The notes under the pieces: model-generated
The model's input: only the letters and a program-made list of their open reading frames with translations
Told to the model about the DNA's origin: nothing
Databases searched by the model: none
In this document: in pieces, positions 30,776 through 32,181 of the stretch
How positions within the stretch are numbered: the first letter of the stretch is position 1
Layout of the letters: each line of letters starts with the position of its first letter
Translations under genes and position numbers: made by a program
Source of the DNA: JAICWP01 sp035252015
Lineage (GTDB): Bacteria; Acidobacteriota; Terriglobia; Terriglobales; Acidobacteriaceae
Assembly: GCA_035252015.1 (NCBI GenBank)
Contig: DATFDP010000218.1
Coordinates: 1 to 32,181, forward strand
Length of the DNA: 32,181 bases
Reading direction: 5' to 3'

Positions 30776-31828
30776 ATGACCGAGGCCACGGGCACCGAGC
30801 GGAAGCGCTATCTCCAGGAACTCAGCATTTTTCATGATGTGGCCAAGGCCCTGACCTCGTCCCTGGACCTCGATTCCATCCTGCAAACCATCATGGAAAA
30901 GATGGCGGAATACTTTCGCCCGGATACCTGGTCGCTGCTCATGGTGGACGAGGAGCGCGACGAATTGTACTTCGCCATAGCCGTCGGGGATGCCGCCCAA
31001 AGTCTTAAAGACATGCGGCTTAAGGTCGGCGAAGGGATTGCCGGCTGGGTCGCCCGCCATGGCGAAGGCTTGGTTGTTCCTGACGTCTACAACGACCAGC
31101 GCTTCGCTCGCCGGGTTGACGAAATGACTAAATGGGAGACGCGCTCCATCATCTGCCTCCCACTGCGCTCGAAGCATCGAGTGCTGGCTGTTATTCAATT
31201 GATTAACGTCAACATGGAGGGCTTCGGCGAAAACGAACTCTTCTTCCTGCAGGCCCTGTGCGACTACGCCGCCATCGCCATTGACAATGCCAAGGCGGTC
31301 GAGAAGATCCAGGAACTCACCATCACTGACGACTGCACCGGCCTGTACAACGCCCGCCACCTCTACCAGATGCTGGACGCCGAGGTCTACCGCTCAGCGC
31401 GCTTCGGGCACGAATTCACGGTGTTGTTCATTGACCTGGACCACTTCAAGCAGGTGAACGATACGCACGGACACCTGGTGGGCAGCAAACTACTGGCCGA
31501 GGTCGGCAATGCGGTTAAGGAAAACCTGCGGCTGATTGATTCCGCCTTTCGCTACGGCGGCGACGAATTCGTTGTCCTGCTGCCGCAAACCGGCAAGGAC
31601 CAGGCCCTGATCGTGGCCAAGCGGTTGCGCGACCTGTTCCGCGGCAGCGCCTTCTGTGCTCCCGAAGGGCTGAATCTGAATGTCCGCGCCAGCATGGGAT
31701 TGGCTACTTTCCCGGCTGACGCGCAGACCGCGCACGACATCATCCGTCAGGCCGACGAGATGATGTACGCGGTGAAAAATACCACCCGCGACAACATCAG
31801 CGTGGCCCAGCGCGGCGTAGTGAAGTAA
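30776..31828 (+). CDS. GAF-domain diguanylate cyclase
   Basis: The 350-residue cytoplasmic protein has a GAF domain (about residues 20-175) that should bind a small ligand, and a GGDEF domain (about 185-345). The active-site motif is intact (YGGDEF, 260-265), and an inhibitory I-site R252-x-x-D255 precedes it, so it should make cyclic di-GMP under product inhibition. The ATG at 30776 has GAGGAAG just upstream. It is divergent from metK. No cyclic di-GMP riboswitch or PilZ gene was found in the window. The receptor-kinase operon upstream carries a YfiR-like protein normally tied to a GGDEF enzyme, but is 18 kb away. Confidence 0.93.
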   Translation: MTEATGTERKRYLQELSIFHDVAKALTSSLDLDSILQTIMEKMAEYFRPDTWSLLMVDEERDELYFAIAVGDAAQSLKDMRLKVGEGIAGWVARHGEGLVVPDVYNDQRFARRVDEMTKWETRSIICLPLRSKHRVLAVIQLINVNMEGFGENELFFLQALCDYAAIAIDNAKAVEKIQELTITDDCTGLYNARHLYQMLDAEVYRSARFGHEFTVLFIDLDHFKQVNDTHGHLVGSKLLAEVGNAVKENLRLIDSAFRYGGDEFVVLLPQTGKDQALIVAKRLRDLFRGSAFCAPEGLNLNVRASMGLATFPADAQTAHDIIRQADEMMYAVKNTTRDNISVAQRGVVK

Positions 31829-31866
31829 AGCAGTTGTCACTTCTCGGTTCTCTAGTTCCCAGTTCG
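31829..31866. repeat. TCAG-core heptad array at the GGDEF stop codon
   Basis: The TAA stop is followed directly by AGCAGTTGTCACTTCTCGG and further degenerate heptads up to CCCAGTTCG. It has the same lead-in and orientation, relative to the gene, as the arrays at 12964 and 16991. Confidence 0.75.
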
Positions 31867-31874
31867 TATCAGGC

Positions 31875-31926
31875 CATGACTTCAGTCATGCCGATCAAGT
31901 TCCAACTGAAACGCGCCTTTAGGCGC
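31875..31926. repeat. tetraloop hairpin repeats, copy E
   Basis: CATGAC/GTCATG around TTCA (31875-31890) and GCGCC/GGCGC around TTTA (31913-31926) follow the heptad array. Both have the stem-tetraloop form of copies A to D, with different arms. They could also serve as terminators for the converging genes. Confidence 0.6.
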
Positions 31927-31983
31927 TGAGAACAAACGAAGCAGTCATCCCCTGAACTGCCCGGACTGAAAGCGGCGCTTGTC

Positions 31984-32181
31984 CTACTTCCCGGACTCCG
32001 TCGGCCGCGTGAACGAGATATTCAAACCGGTGGTCAGAATAATGTCGTTCTTTTTCTTCCCCAGCGGCGGGTTGGTTACGTATACGTCGCTCACTGAGTT
32101 CTGCCATCCCAGCCACTTGCTGATCTTAGTAACCGTGCCGAAATCAAAGGTCCCTCTGTACTCGCCGAGGTCGCTCAAATC
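31984..32181 (-). CDS. DUF481-like outer-membrane protein (C-terminal end only)
   Basis: The frame is open to the window edge, so only the last 65 residues are seen. Alternating polar and hydrophobic strands with WLGWQNSVSDVYVTNPPLGK, a DIILTTGLNISF end and aromatic residues resemble the last beta strands of DUF481 (salt-stress-induced, YdiY-like) outer-membrane barrels. The stop codon is TAG at 31984. The start and the rest of the barrel lie outside the window. Another small beta-barrel family is possible. Confidence 0.55.
   Translation of the reverse strand, partial: DLSDLGEYRGTFDFGTVTKISKWLGWQNSVSDVYVTNPPLGKKKNDIILTTGLNISFTRPTESGK

Overview
This is about 32 kb of G+C-rich bacterial chromosome with long spacers rich in small hairpins and simple repeats. 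A TonB-dependent receptor, a YfiR-like protein, O-antigen ligase-type and sulfatase-type envelope proteins indicate a Gram-negative organism. The gene mix (form II CoxL-type molybdoenzyme, adenosine-specific kinase, benzoate-CoA-ligase-type enzyme) and the dispersed repeats suggest Acidobacteriota. That placement is an inference from gene content; no rRNA or tRNA gene was recognised.

Layout. 1-3020: carbohydrate enzymes, the C-terminal part of a six-hairpin (debranching-type) glycosidase and a secreted GH13 alpha-glucosidase. 3228-6878: two divergent envelope genes, an O-antigen ligase-like polymerase with a PDZ-like insert and a membrane-anchored sulfatase-fold enzyme. 7055-12913: a tightly packed + strand operon of TonB-dependent receptor, YfiR/DUF4154 protein, CHASE8 hybrid histidine kinase with two receiver domains and an Hpt, and a response regulator ending in a four-cysteine module. 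12968-18854: housekeeping and stress genes (RNase HI, two XRE-type regulators, adenosine-specific kinase, DksA/TraR, PhoU, MscS) around a gene-free stretch holding a heptad array and a candidate structured RNA of about 250 nt. 19152-22924: a coxSLM operon. 23296-26646: a CoA ligase and a cell-wall amidase. 26907-27740: an orphan HsdR-N-type nuclease of lower G+C. 27881-30498: ahcY and metK of the SAM cycle. 30776-31828: a GAF-GGDEF diguanylate cyclase. The window closes inside a DUF481-like outer-membrane protein gene.

Least explained by known families: (i) the structured RNA at about 14167-14421, with a promoter-like sequence, a hand-drawn pseudoknot and a U-rich end; (ii) TCAG-core heptad arrays, five of six of which start at or within 7 nt of a stop codon; (iii) a family of tetraloop hairpins, two composite copies of which end just before start codons; (iv) the receptor-YfiR-CHASE8 kinase cassette, which looks like the YfiBNR system rewired from c-di-GMP synthesis to a phosphorelay; (v) the PDZ-like domain inside an O-antigen ligase-type protein.
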